This document shows positions 32,226 through 41,499 of a stretch of DNA of 64,000 bases, piece by piece (position 1 is the stretch's first letter; each line of letters starts with the position of its first letter). The notes below the pieces were generated by a model that worked only from the letters and a program-made list of their open reading frames with translations, made no database searches and was not told where the DNA came from. The translations under genes were made by a program, and so were the position numbers. This DNA comes from Pomphorhynchus laevis (lineage: Eukaryota; Acanthocephala; Palaeacanthocephala; Echinorhynchida; Pomphorhynchidae): NCBI GenBank assembly GCA_012934845.2, contig WNNJ02002220.1, positions 1 to 64,000 on the forward strand, read 5' to 3'.

Positions 32226-33590
32226 AATGAAATTTGTTTATCCGGTATTATTTTTATTATACAAAGTTTTTTATTTATTATCTAGTCATAAACATGTTCG
32301 CTTAAGAGTTTAAATTAATCTTTCATAATATTTTGTTGATTTATAAACTTTTCGATTTTCTGCATGACTTTATTTTTATAATACACTTAGTTAAAAATAT
32401 GTATCTATTAAATTGGTAAAATTATTTTTAAGAAAAACAATATTACATGATCAATTCTTAAAAGTTGCTCATAATTTAAGTTTAATGAACGAGATCTTGA
32501 TTTTTACTTGTTTATTAAACAACGTGAAATGATTGTGGATTCCTTAAATATTCACAAATTATTAAAGGCATTTTTTCCTTAAAACTGCTGTATTGAATTA
32601 TCATAAGAGGAGCTGACACAAAACTTTAAACTCAACGTGTTTTAACAAAAATTTATTTAGAATTTAATGCTAGAAAAATTGACAAAAATAAAAGGATTTT
32701 TATAAAATTAAAATTAAAAGAATATTGTGCTATTTAACATGTTTATAAAATCACAGATCTTAAATATTAGGTATTTTCTTAAGATAAGGGTATTCGTCTT
32801 TTCACTTGAAATACCACGCAATTGATCATGTTGAAACTTAGCACAATAATAAGTTTTCTTTCATGAAATCAAATATAATTGGATACTGTGTCGGTTGATA
32901 TTCTTTATCACAAATAGCACAATTTATAAAAACTGTATTGCTGCTACTGTATATTCCATGACCTTCGAAATATAAAAGTTGGTATTAGTTTATATTTGAA
33001 AGAAAATATTTTTGCAAAAAAAAACGATGAAAAGATTTACGTTCCCAACTAGATGTCGCAATGAACTATCTTTGATTGTGTACAGTTGAATACCAATTAA
33101 ATACTTTTTAAAACGCTTTGTTTCTCATGCTTTAAGACTAATAACTAATTCTATAAATAATAACTAATTGTAATTTAAAATTTAACTATTTAATTAACTA
33201 TTTAATTAAATTATTTAACTATTTTATTTAATAAAATATAAATATATTTTATTAAATAAAATATAATAGACATTTTATTTAATAAAATGTCTATTCTATT
33301 TATTTAATTTAAAGATATTTTCTGGTAGAATATATTTACGCATATTCTATTTTGTCCTCAAATGTCTCTTAAAATGTAATAAATAATCCGGAATGTTTCA
33401 TGCTGCATGATTTAACCAATTCAGATATAACATTTCACACAAAACTAAGTTACTTAAATAATTTTGTAAATAGAGATTATAAAACTTAATCGAAATAAAG
33501 TAAAATTTAATACTCTTTACAATGCTCGATTGCATTTTAATTGAAAAAGTCGATATTTTACTTTGTCCTTCGATTTTATTTTATAGCCTT
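32226..33590. other. AT-rich stretch without recognised features
   Basis: No recognisable protein, repeat or RNA similarity. At 33170-33320 there is a low-complexity ttaattaaa/ataaaatat run. Confidence 0.4.
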
Positions 33591-33596
33591 AGCAAA

Positions 33597-33755
33597 ATGG
33601 AAAGTTATACGAAATTGTTCAATTACATTCTCGCCTCAAGCTGTCTCTACATAGTCAACAAATCTGGTATTGATTACACTAACTCAGTAGATATTTTAGA
33701 GTTAGCCCTAAGTTTCGTAACTAAATTATTTTTTTATAATTTTGTATCAAAATAG
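33597..33755 (+). CDS. Small ORF of unknown function
   Basis: From the ATG at 33597 (open upstream in frame to 33522) the frame encodes MESYTKLFNYILASSCLYIV, continuing to a TAG after about 52 codons. A tttatag AG dinucleotide just upstream could be a splice acceptor. The peptide is hydrophobic in its first half, and no family is recognised. It is the longest non-repetitive ORF in a 3-kb stretch with no visible transposons, which is the only reason to list it. Confidence 0.2.
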   Translation: MESYTKLFNYILASSCLYIVNKSGIDYTNSVDILELALSFVTKLFFYNFVSK

Positions 33756-33759
33756 CAAA

Positions 33760-35270
33760 ATATATAATTAATTCATTAAGATATACATTTTACAATTAGC
33801 ACATCTGTTAATATGTCATGATGGTAAATTAGTAATAAAGAATCGTAGATAGTTGGTATCTTTTGTAAGAAATACACAAACGAAGTGAAATTAAAATTAA
33901 ATATGTTAAATCGAAATGATCATCAATTTTAGTCATCATTTGTAATGATATAGAACAAATGTTAATCGATTACAAAAACGCTAACATTTCTATTTGTGAT
34001 TGAAGATAAATATCGTAGAAATATATTAAAGATCGAATGCGGACATATAAATAATGCATTTTCAGTCAAGTAAATTTTAATTAAAAATTTAAATTAACGT
34101 AAATAGCTTTTAGATTTATCAGTATAAAACAATCCAAAGTAAAACAAGATATTGAATGTAATGTAAAATATGTAAATTAAAGCGCATCTGATTAAATAAA
34201 TTTAAATTTTCAAATTTGCAATGATAAATAAATATGTAAATAGTAATTGAGAACTGATATTCAGTAAATATTAAAAAATATTTATGTACAAAGTAAAATA
34301 TAAATAATATAAATATTTGTATATTTTTAACAAAACGATACAAATGTATTTAATATTTTTATATGCAAAAATATATAAAAATAATATTTTATCACACAAA
34401 ATTGTTAAAGCTTTAAATTATAGATTGTTGCCGTATACTATTTAATTATAATCATGTGAAAATAGTATTTTATTTATTAAGAGATTTTTTAAGTTATTAA
34501 AAATATCAATTTCGATATTTATTAGTTAAATTATACTAATGAAAGACAACGATTTAATGAATTACCCAAAATTTTTAAACAGATTTTCGTTCAACGTCAT
34601 AAGCATCATAGTGATTGAGAACTGATAATATATTCAGTAGATATTTAAAAAGTCTTCGACTTAAATTGATTGACATGTAACAGCATACACGAAATGCTCG
34701 AGATATTTAGAATTGAAGCTGATGAAAGAACACTGATAAAAGTATGAATTTTATTTAACAAGGACTTTTACTGTTCTCTATCAATTGACTTAAACATATA
34801 TGTCATGCCGTAGAAATAGATTAATCTGCGCTTTATTTGCAGTTCATTAGATCACGGCGCCACTTTAAAAATTTTACTTGATATCTCATTTTAATAGAAT
34901 TTATTTTGGCGAATTCGAAATACGGATTTTGTTCATAAATCAAATACGTATATCGGGATTATTAAATATAATATTATTAATATTAAAATATATATTATAA
35001 TTACATAATATTATTAATGTATTATATAATATTTTTATTACATTCATTATTATTAATATTATTAATATCTATTAGATAATTTAATATCTATTTAATAATT
35101 ATATACAATATCCAATAAATTTAATTTATTTATATTTCGTATTACTATGGCATTATTGATTTATTGTGAATATTTAAATATTATTGTAGATTTAATTATT
35201 TACAAATCAATGCATATACAGGATGTATCCTCTCTGATTAATCGTATATTACTCAGTAGTTATTTCATAA
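33760..35270. other. AT-rich stretch without recognised features
   Basis: A/T-dominated, with ttattaatattaatat-type simple sequence at 34970-35110. No supported gene or known repeat. Confidence 0.4.
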
Positions 35271-35402
35271 CAATTGATTTTTATTTCTAATATACATTTT
35301 ATATTTTTAATTTATATAAAAATTAATTTGAATCTGTTTTGTTACCATGACAACAATCTGACTTTCATTATAAATGCATGCTCAATGATATGTGTGTTCA
35401 AA

Positions 35403-35960
35403 ATGATGTTTACATTTGGTATGTTTTTTTCTTTTATAGTTTGCTATACGAGCTTTATTTCTCTATATGCTATTGTATATTATCAGCTGAGAGCTAGAAG
35501 CAAGGAAGGCAAAGAAGGGAGAATTAAGCGTGTAAAGCATTACAGTAAAGAGACAATGACTAATTATGGCTACAAAGAAGAATGTGCATAGGTATACAAT
35601 ATGATGATATGTTTAGATCAATTTTATACACAAATATGTAAGAAAATAGCGAACGAAAATAAATTAATCATGCAACTCTTTGCGATCAATCATGCCTTAA
35701 CCAGATAAGACAAACTTTTTCTGGATTTAGATTACAGCGTTTTCGATCTGGTTAAGCCAGGAGAAGACATTATAATTTTTAATTGGAATTGTGGGAGAAA
35801 TGATAAGCAGATAAACGAGTTTCTTAATCGGAAAAACTCCACAATTTCACAATGTCGAACAGTCGAAATAATATCACTAATCTGTATATTTGTAAAAAAT
35901 CCAACAACTTTTTCTGAAATTACGTGTTTTTTGCGATTTTATTTGATCCATTAATACTGA
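35403..35960 (+). pseudogene. Membrane-protein family copy 1, broken
   Basis: Opens with MMFTFGMFFSFIVCYTSFIS (one hydrophobic segment) then a basic stretch around LRARSKEGKEGRIKRVKHYS and KETMTNYGYKEECA. The frame stops at 35591, well before the family's conserved C-terminal block. Homologous sequence continues in other frames to LDLDYSVFDLVKPGEDIIIF (about 35725-35780) and NWNCGRNDKQINEFLNRKN. The upstream block with a TATA-like cattataaatg is conserved. Function unknown. Confidence 0.7.
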
Positions 35961-36145
35961 CTTAACTGTGAATGTTTTACCAATATTGTGTCAGATATCA
36001 AAAATTCACACACAGAATGGTCTAACTCTCTCTTATAAAAATTCATAATTAATTTATAATATAAAATACGAAATCTGTGATTGCTGATATGAATTATTTA
36101 AATTAATTTGAAACTGGTTTGTAACCATGACAATTTGACTTTCAT

Positions 36146-36153
36146 TATAAATA
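36146..36153 (+). promoter_or_regulatory. TATA box of membrane-protein family copy 2
   Basis: TATAAATA lies inside an upstream block of about 100 bp (from ttgtaaccatgacaatttga to gtgttcaaaatg) that is conserved in all four family copies in the window (35.33, 36.11, 37.87 on minus, 28.56 kb). The TATA start is only 32 bp from the ATG at 36178. If transcription begins about 30 bp downstream, as for usual TATA promoters, the 5' UTR would be almost absent. Confidence 0.55.
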
Positions 36154-36177
36154 CAGGCTCAATGATCTGTGTTCAAA

Positions 36178-36600
36178 ATGATTTTTACATTTAATATATT
36201 TTTGTCAATAATAATTGGTCACACGAGCTTTATCGCTCTGTGTGTAATTGTATGGAATAAGTTAAGAGCTCTAAACAAGGAAGGCAATAAAGGAAGAATT
36301 GACAGTGTTAAGCGTTGCAATAAAGAAACAATGACTCATAATGGTTACAACGAGGAATGCATAGAGATACAATATAATGAATATGATGCGTTTAGATTGG
36401 ATAAATCGATTTCATACACAAATATAGAAAATATCGAAGGAGATAAATTTAACATGTCAACTCATCGCGATCAATTATGGCTTAACCCGATAAGAGAACG
36501 CCTTCTGGATTTAGATTACAGCGTTCTCAACCTGGTTAAGCCAGGAGAAGATATAAGCATTTTTAGAAATAACAAAGTTCTTAGATGGCGCCGACTTTAA
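36178..36600 (+). CDS. Small single-pass membrane protein, multicopy family copy 2, 140 aa
   Basis: No family recognised. From the ATG at 36178: an N-terminal hydrophobic segment (residues about 3-24, FTFNIFLSIIIGHTSFIALC then VIVW), a basic juxtamembrane stretch (NKLRALNKEGNKGRIDSVKR), an acidic/Tyr-rich middle (ECIEIQYNEYDAFRLDKS) and a conserved tail (LDLDYSVLNLVKPGEDISIF, RNNKVLRWRRL). A membrane anchor or uncleaved signal with the rest on one side is likely. It is the only copy here that is open throughout. It lies in the left arm of a 1-kb inverted repeat with copy 3 in the right arm. Single exon as far as visible. Confidence 0.6.
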   Translation: MIFTFNIFLSIIIGHTSFIALCVIVWNKLRALNKEGNKGRIDSVKRCNKETMTHNGYNEECIEIQYNEYDAFRLDKSISYTNIENIEGDKFNMSTHRDQLWLNPIRERLLDLDYSVLNLVKPGEDISIFRNNKVLRWRRL

Positions 36601-36919
36601 CGAACGAGTTTCCGAATTTTTAATATGTTAATTTGTTGTAAAAATAAGAAAACTATATATTTACAATAATAATATTTTTAAACAAAATATTTATTGCTTT
36701 TAAACATTTTCAAATAATAGTCAATCAAAATTGTTTCCTATGTCGTGGAATTAATAAAAGGGGCTTAATTCTTATATGAAAATCGTAAAGTTTTTGTGAT
36801 GTCAAATTTAAATTTCTGTTGTCTCTCTCGTCACAATGCCACAATCAATAAAAAATTTTGACTGCTTAATACCGTAATTGCGGCTGAAATTAAGTAAAGA
36901 AATGGCTAAGTCCACATTG

Positions 36920-37268
36920 ATCTGTTTCCTAGGGTACATCGACTCAACACAATCTGTTCTTATTCAACCGTCGAGATAATTAATATGAGCTTTTACTTAC
37001 TTTCAGCTTCTCACTTTTCTCTGTACATACCCCTCACTCATCTTTATCTCAAAGTATTTTAATACTAGTAAAGAGCTCCTTAAGATCATCCCACTTATTA
37101 AACTATTCTTATCCAACCTTGTCTGGTTTAGATATATCACTCTGTTTAATCCAAGAATCTTCTTTTTCTAATAGTTTTTGATTTAATGGTTCGAGCTGTT
37201 TTCTACGGTGCATCGACGCAATACAGGCTGTACTTATTCAGCCCTCGAGATAATTAAAATAAACTTTT
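36920..37268 (+). mobile_element. LINE-C endonuclease scrap flanked by about 70-bp direct repeats, in the inverted-repeat spacer
   Basis: 37000-37160 aligns with LINE-C at about 62335-62475 (catacccctcactcatcttt, atctcaaagtattttaatac, ttatccaaccttgtctggtt, tatatcactctg). It is flanked by two similar segments (36925-36990 and 37198-37263; gtncatcgac, cttattcanccntcgagata). These are diverged direct repeats of about 70 bp, which could be a long target duplication or older repeat DNA. Confidence 0.6.
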
Positions 37269-38243
37269 ATCAATTCCACGACATAGGAAACAATTTTGAT
37301 TGACTATTATTTGAAAATGTTTAAAAGCAATAAATATTTTGTTTAAGAATATTATTATTGTAAATATATAGTTTTCTTATTTTTACAACAAATTAACATA
37401 TTAAAAATTCGTGAACTCGTTCGTTTAAATCGACGCCATCTAAGAACTTTTTTATTTCTAAAAATGCTAATGTCTTCTCCTGGCTTCACCAGGTCAAGTA
37501 CGCTGTAATCTAAATCAAGCAGACGTTGTCTTATCTGGTTGAGCCATTATTGATCGCGATAAGTTGGCATGTTAAATTTATGTCCCTCGCTATTTTCTAA
37601 CACATCTGTGTATTCCATTGATCTATTTAATCTAAACGTATCATCTTCATCGTATTGAATCTCGATGCATTCCTCGTTGTAGCCATTATTAGTCATTGTT
37701 TCTTTATTGAAATGCTTAACACTGTCAATTCTTCCTTTATTGCCTTCCTTGTTTCTGGATCTCAACTGATTCCATACAATAGCACACAGAGCAATAAAGC
37801 TCGTACAGCAAACTATAAAAGACAAGAACAAATCAAATGTAAACATTATTTTGAACACAGATCATTGAGCCTGTATTTATAATGAAAGTCAGATTGCCAT
37901 GGTTACAGAACAGATTCAAATTAATTTAAATAATTCATGTCAGCAATCACAGATTTCGTATTTTATATTATAAATTAATTATGAATTTTTATAAGAGAGA
38001 GTTAGACCATTCTGTGTGTGAATTTTTGATATCTGACACAATATTGGTAAAAACATTCACAGTTAAGTCAGTATCGGTGGATCAAATAAAATCGCAAAAA
38101 ACGTAATTTCGGAAATAGTTGCTGGATTTTCTACAAATGCGCAGGTTAATGATATTATTTCAACTGTTCTAAATTGTGAAATTGTGGAGTTTTTCCGATT
38201 AAGAAACTCGTTTATCTGCTTATCATTTCTCCCACAATTCCAA
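37264..38243 (-). repeat. Right arm of a 1-kb inverted repeat
   Basis: Inverted partner of 35783-36760. Contains copy 3, its promoter (TATA near 37876 on minus) and the C-terminal fragment of a further copy. A 503-bp spacer separates the arms. Confidence 0.85.
37430..37846 (-). pseudogene. Membrane-protein family copy 3, interrupted by a stop
   Basis: The ATG is at 37846. The peptide MFTFDLFLSFIVCCTSFIAL, RSRNKEGNKGRIDSVKHFNK and ECIEIQYDEDDTFRLNRS parallels copy 2. The frame ends at 37547 with CAA TAA TGG where copy 2 has CAA TTA TGG. After the stop the same frame continues in family sequence (LNQIRQRLLDLDYSVLDLVK and RNKKVLRWRRFKR). A single T-to-A change therefore explains the interruption, and the decay is recent; read-through is possible but unsupported. 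Confidence 0.65.
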
Positions 38244-38260
38244 TGCAAACAAAACAGTAT
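38063..38260 (-). pseudogene. Membrane-protein family, longer-form C-terminal fragment
   Basis: Encodes NWNCGRNDKQINEFLNRKNS and TVEIISLTCAFVENPATISE. This matches the alternative C-terminal continuation that follows copy 1 at 35785-35960, not the RNNKVLRWRRL ending of copies 2 and 3. The rest of this fourth copy is cut off at the end of the inverted-repeat arm (38243). Confidence 0.55.
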
Positions 38261-38479
38261 TTCAACGAATTTCTGCGAATTAAATAATACATTTCTTTAA
38301 TACACAAACTAATAGAGTTATGATTAACTCTGCTAGAGTTATGGATAATTACTACAGGATATCCTTCGTATCCTCGGACTTAGTAACCTCTTTTGCTTAG
38401 GTCTGCAAAAAAATTGTTCCCGTAAAGGAACTATAGTATTTTTAAAACTATTATGTCGTCAGTAGTTTATTAGTGGTCA

Positions 38480-38672
38480 CTATCTCATCAGTATTTTGGC
38501 GTAAAATCCTCGATCATCTAAGTAGGCGAAATTTAATTCCACCAGGTTTTCATGGGTACGTAAAAGATCGCTCGGTCCATTAATCAACAGGTGAAGGGCA
38601 TCAGTTTTGTCAAGATAACAGTCATCAGCTTGCTGTGACTGTTTTTCTTGACTTTTCGGCTGCATTTGACCA
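38480..38672 (+). mobile_element. LINE-C fragment, extra RT piece
   Basis: Corresponds to the LINE-C RT region at 39195-39375 and 63600-63765 (ctaagtaggcgaaatttaat, ttttcatgggtacgtaa, cttgacttttcggctgcatt). It breaks off at cattngac and is followed immediately by an earlier part of the same element (38672 on). Two insertions or an internal duplication. Confidence 0.7.
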
Positions 38673-40245
38673 TCTCAAATGAATACTGGAGCACTAGATA
38701 TAGGTTCTAGCTGAGGAAGGATAGAAAGAGCATTTATCACCTTAACCCTTCTCAGTCTTCCTTTTGAAAGATATTCAAGAAGTTCGTATGTTGGAAGGAT
38801 AGAGCATTAGGCTGGATTGGTAGTATTGGCCTTGATGAAGTTTTAGAGGAGTCGTTATCCCTACATAATTATGGAGTCACTCAATCTGCCCAATCAATCC
38901 CGCCTTGGTGTAACTTCAGAAGTAGGGAATTATCTGTTACAGATATCCTTAACTCCTAGGGGCCACTCACAGGCACCTCCAAATCTAATGCGCCATTCTC
39001 CACTCGAGTCTGTCAGCTTTTGACAGACAGTCAGAGAAAGGAAGTCGCCATCACAATGCTATTAACCTCCCTGTCCAACATTGCTGGCATAAAATATCAG
39101 CCGTCGCGTATTTTTACCAAAACAGAAATCGATTACATGTCCTAAAGATCTGCAAAACATTTCGATACGAAACTCCTTCATCTCCATTTACGAAAAAGCG
39201 CTTGCACGTAAAATCCGCGACCATCTAAGTAGGCAAAATTTAATTTCACCAGGTTTTCATTGGTACGTAAGAGATGGCTCGGTTCATTCAGCAATAGGTA
39301 AAGTGCAACAGTTTTGTCGTAATAATAGCCATCAACTTGCTGTGGCTGTTTTCCTTGACTTTTCTGCTGAATTTGACACTATATCCATTTTCTTCGTTAT
39401 CTCCTCTCTCAGATCCCTTGGGTTACCTGCGAGAATTGTTAACAGGGTGGAAATATTGTTGTTTATCAAGCGATTCTTCTATGAAGACGACCATGATGAA
39501 CGTCAGTTCTACCCTATTACAAGTGTGCCTCAAGGATCCCCACTTTCTCAAATCTTGTATCTTGCTGCCTATATTATACTCTACGAAAAATTTAAACGCG
39601 ATCAACATCTTGTGGTATACGCTGATGTTACCACATCCCTGTTTTCTGGACGCAGGTTTATAGATGTAATCTCGGACATCAGCCGTTTCTTTTTAAGATT
39701 AAAAGATCAGTTACCCTCAGTCAATATTGTTCTCAACTCCTCCAAATCGCAAGTGGTTGTCTTTCATGGCGCCACTGCCACCAAAAAGAAGCATAAGAGA
39801 TTAGCACTCTACACTCTCTTCCATTTTGCAGCCTCAATCACTTCCCATATTCACGACTTTATTAAAAAACCTGGGGTTAACCGTTACGATTCCAACTGGT
39901 CTGCGAAAGCTGATCTGGATAGACTTAAACGTATTCTGAAGAGAGCTATGTTGGCTCTGAAACGGTCCCAGCATTTGTCATTGAATGGGAAAACCCAAGT
40001 GCGCCTCTGGATACTTGGGCTATCTCGGGAATAGTCTTCTTTTCAAGAGGACGTCCCCCAGAGCAGACTAAGGTTTCTTAAGCTTCTCATCTCGCGATTA
40101 CCGAACATAGTCCGCCTCGACTAGATTCTTCAGTGGGTGAAAGACCCCGGATAGTTCAGTCGAAGAGCGTCGTATTGGTATGGCTGGAGGGCTCAGATCA
40201 CTGTGGACCTGAGGGTGTGACACAATAAAGACTCCATCAACGACC
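38672..40245 (+). mobile_element. LINE-C copy C1: RT and 3' end
   Basis: Starts with aatgaatactggagcactag, matching 63075, then runs through the RT to the 3' UTR. The longest open part (39303-40034) has AVAVFLDFSAEFDTISIFFV, TSVPQGSPLSQILYLAAYII and VVYADVTTSLF (second Asp of YADD replaced by V, so inactive). Post-RT sequence includes SSKSQVVVFHGATATKKKH. The 3' UTR carries an acacaataaagactcc polyadenylation-like site at about 40222. The 3' UTR is shared with the fragment at 18010-18300. Confidence 0.8.
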
Positions 40246-40395
40246 GGACTGACTTTGTGTTTTTTCTGTGTGTTTATTTTAAAACCTTTTAGTGGTAATA
40301 TAGTTGTTAACAAAATCTTTATTATTCTGTGTGAATTACGTTATTACTCATTTAATCTAGACGCGGAAAAAACATTAACAGTATTAAGTACAATT

Positions 40396-40650
40396 TCGTC
40401 ATCACAATGACTCATCAGTGCCAGATTCCTCACACTACTGAATGTAGAGATTGACTGACAAACTTCACAGACATGATCCATGTTTATGAAGTTTAAGAAA
40501 AACTAGTTAGCTCATGAGTGCTAATACCAACTACTGATTCACCAAATAGAATCATTAGCAAAAGCACTAGCGAATGCAAATCAAAGATCTCATTTGTATC
40601 GACTAAATTCTGTTTATAAATTTTCTCGAGAGAGAGTGAGACCATTTTTA
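40396..40650 (+). repeat. Dispersed noncoding repeat S, copy 2
   Basis: Begins gtcatcacaatgactcatca, the inverted form of the end of copy 1 at 31935, and shares about 140 bp with copy 1 (40506-40650). Likely a nonautonomous DNA element with terminal inverted repeats; no target duplication was identified. Confidence 0.55.
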
Positions 40651-40942
40651 ATTTTCAATGCCTAATATTAACTAATTTATCTTCTCAAATCAAGCCTCGT
40701 ATAAAATTCGCTACATTTCACAACTAAAAGCAAAACTTATCAAATAAAATGTTAACAAAAATGTTTCATGTAAATTAAGTGAATATCTTATTTGATAGAT
40801 TAAATTAGCAATACTAGACCTTAAATTTGAACAGCAAATGTATAGCATCAAACTCTAAATTACGAAAAAATATTTCAAATTATAAATATAAAAAATATTT
40901 TTAATATTTTAAAATACTAAAATTAATACTATTTTAGATTAC

Positions 40943-41245
40943 CTTCATGGATATGTCCAAATACATGGAATTTCGGATTTATTTCTTTGACTTTATCCAG
41001 TAAATATCTGCATCCTACTAATTTACACAAACTTGCTCCGTCCTTGTAAAATGAGGAATTACTTTCAACGACTCGATCCCCATACCCTAAAAATTTGAAA
41101 TACTAACTTTAATTTAAATTTGTAATGCAAACCAAATGGAGCGGTATGTGTTAAAAGTATATCACAATCAGCGGGAACATTCGACCAAACTTGAGACATA
41201 CTTTCACGTTCGCAGTAAAAAGCCCAATCATTGAGATCTGGTACC
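40943..41245 (-). CDS. Metallophosphoesterase, exons 4-5
   Basis: Exon 4 is 41245-41133 (VPDLNDWAFYCERE, CDILLTHTAPFG), a 46-bp intron follows, and exon 5 is 41086-40943 (YGDRVVESNSSFYKDGASLC, KEINPKFHVFGHIHEG). The LLTH and GHIHEG histidines are further metal ligands. Mammalian MPPED2 has Gly in place of the first His of the last motif (GGIHEG), so this protein keeps the ancestral, presumably more active, site. Exon 5 ends in phase 1 at a gtaatc donor. The final exon (about 60 codons, expected to start with YG and contain an INAS-like strand) was not found in the sequence below 40943. Confidence 0.9.
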
Positions 41246-41499
41246 CTAAAATGTTTACTACTAGAAAATTGAGAAAATATTTGACTTCATCGTATATAAC
41301 TTAATATATAATTTAAATCCTTTATAGAATACCGTGTATATATTGTATTTTCAAAAAACAAGCTAAGAACAGATGAAAAATCAATTACCGTTTTGAAGTT
41401 TATTTTATAAATTGTATATATTATCTCAGGTGCTGCCTATAGATATCTTTATAAATTTTGAAATAAAAATCTGTTTAGATAATTAAGAATTTAAGAATT

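Larger units (their letters stand above)
35783..36760 (+). repeat. Left arm of a 1-kb inverted repeat
   Basis: Matches the reverse complement of 37264-38243, starting at ggaattgtgggagaaatga and ending at cgtggaattaataaaag. It contains the copy 1 tail, an intergenic region, the copy 2 promoter and the copy 2 gene. Arms differ by scattered changes, so the duplication is not brand new. Confidence 0.85.

Noticed and set aside
35274-35402. Upstream extension of membrane-protein copy 1 to 35274
   Set aside because: The extension runs through the conserved promoter block, which is noncoding in the other copies; the shared ATG at 35403-35408 is the better start.
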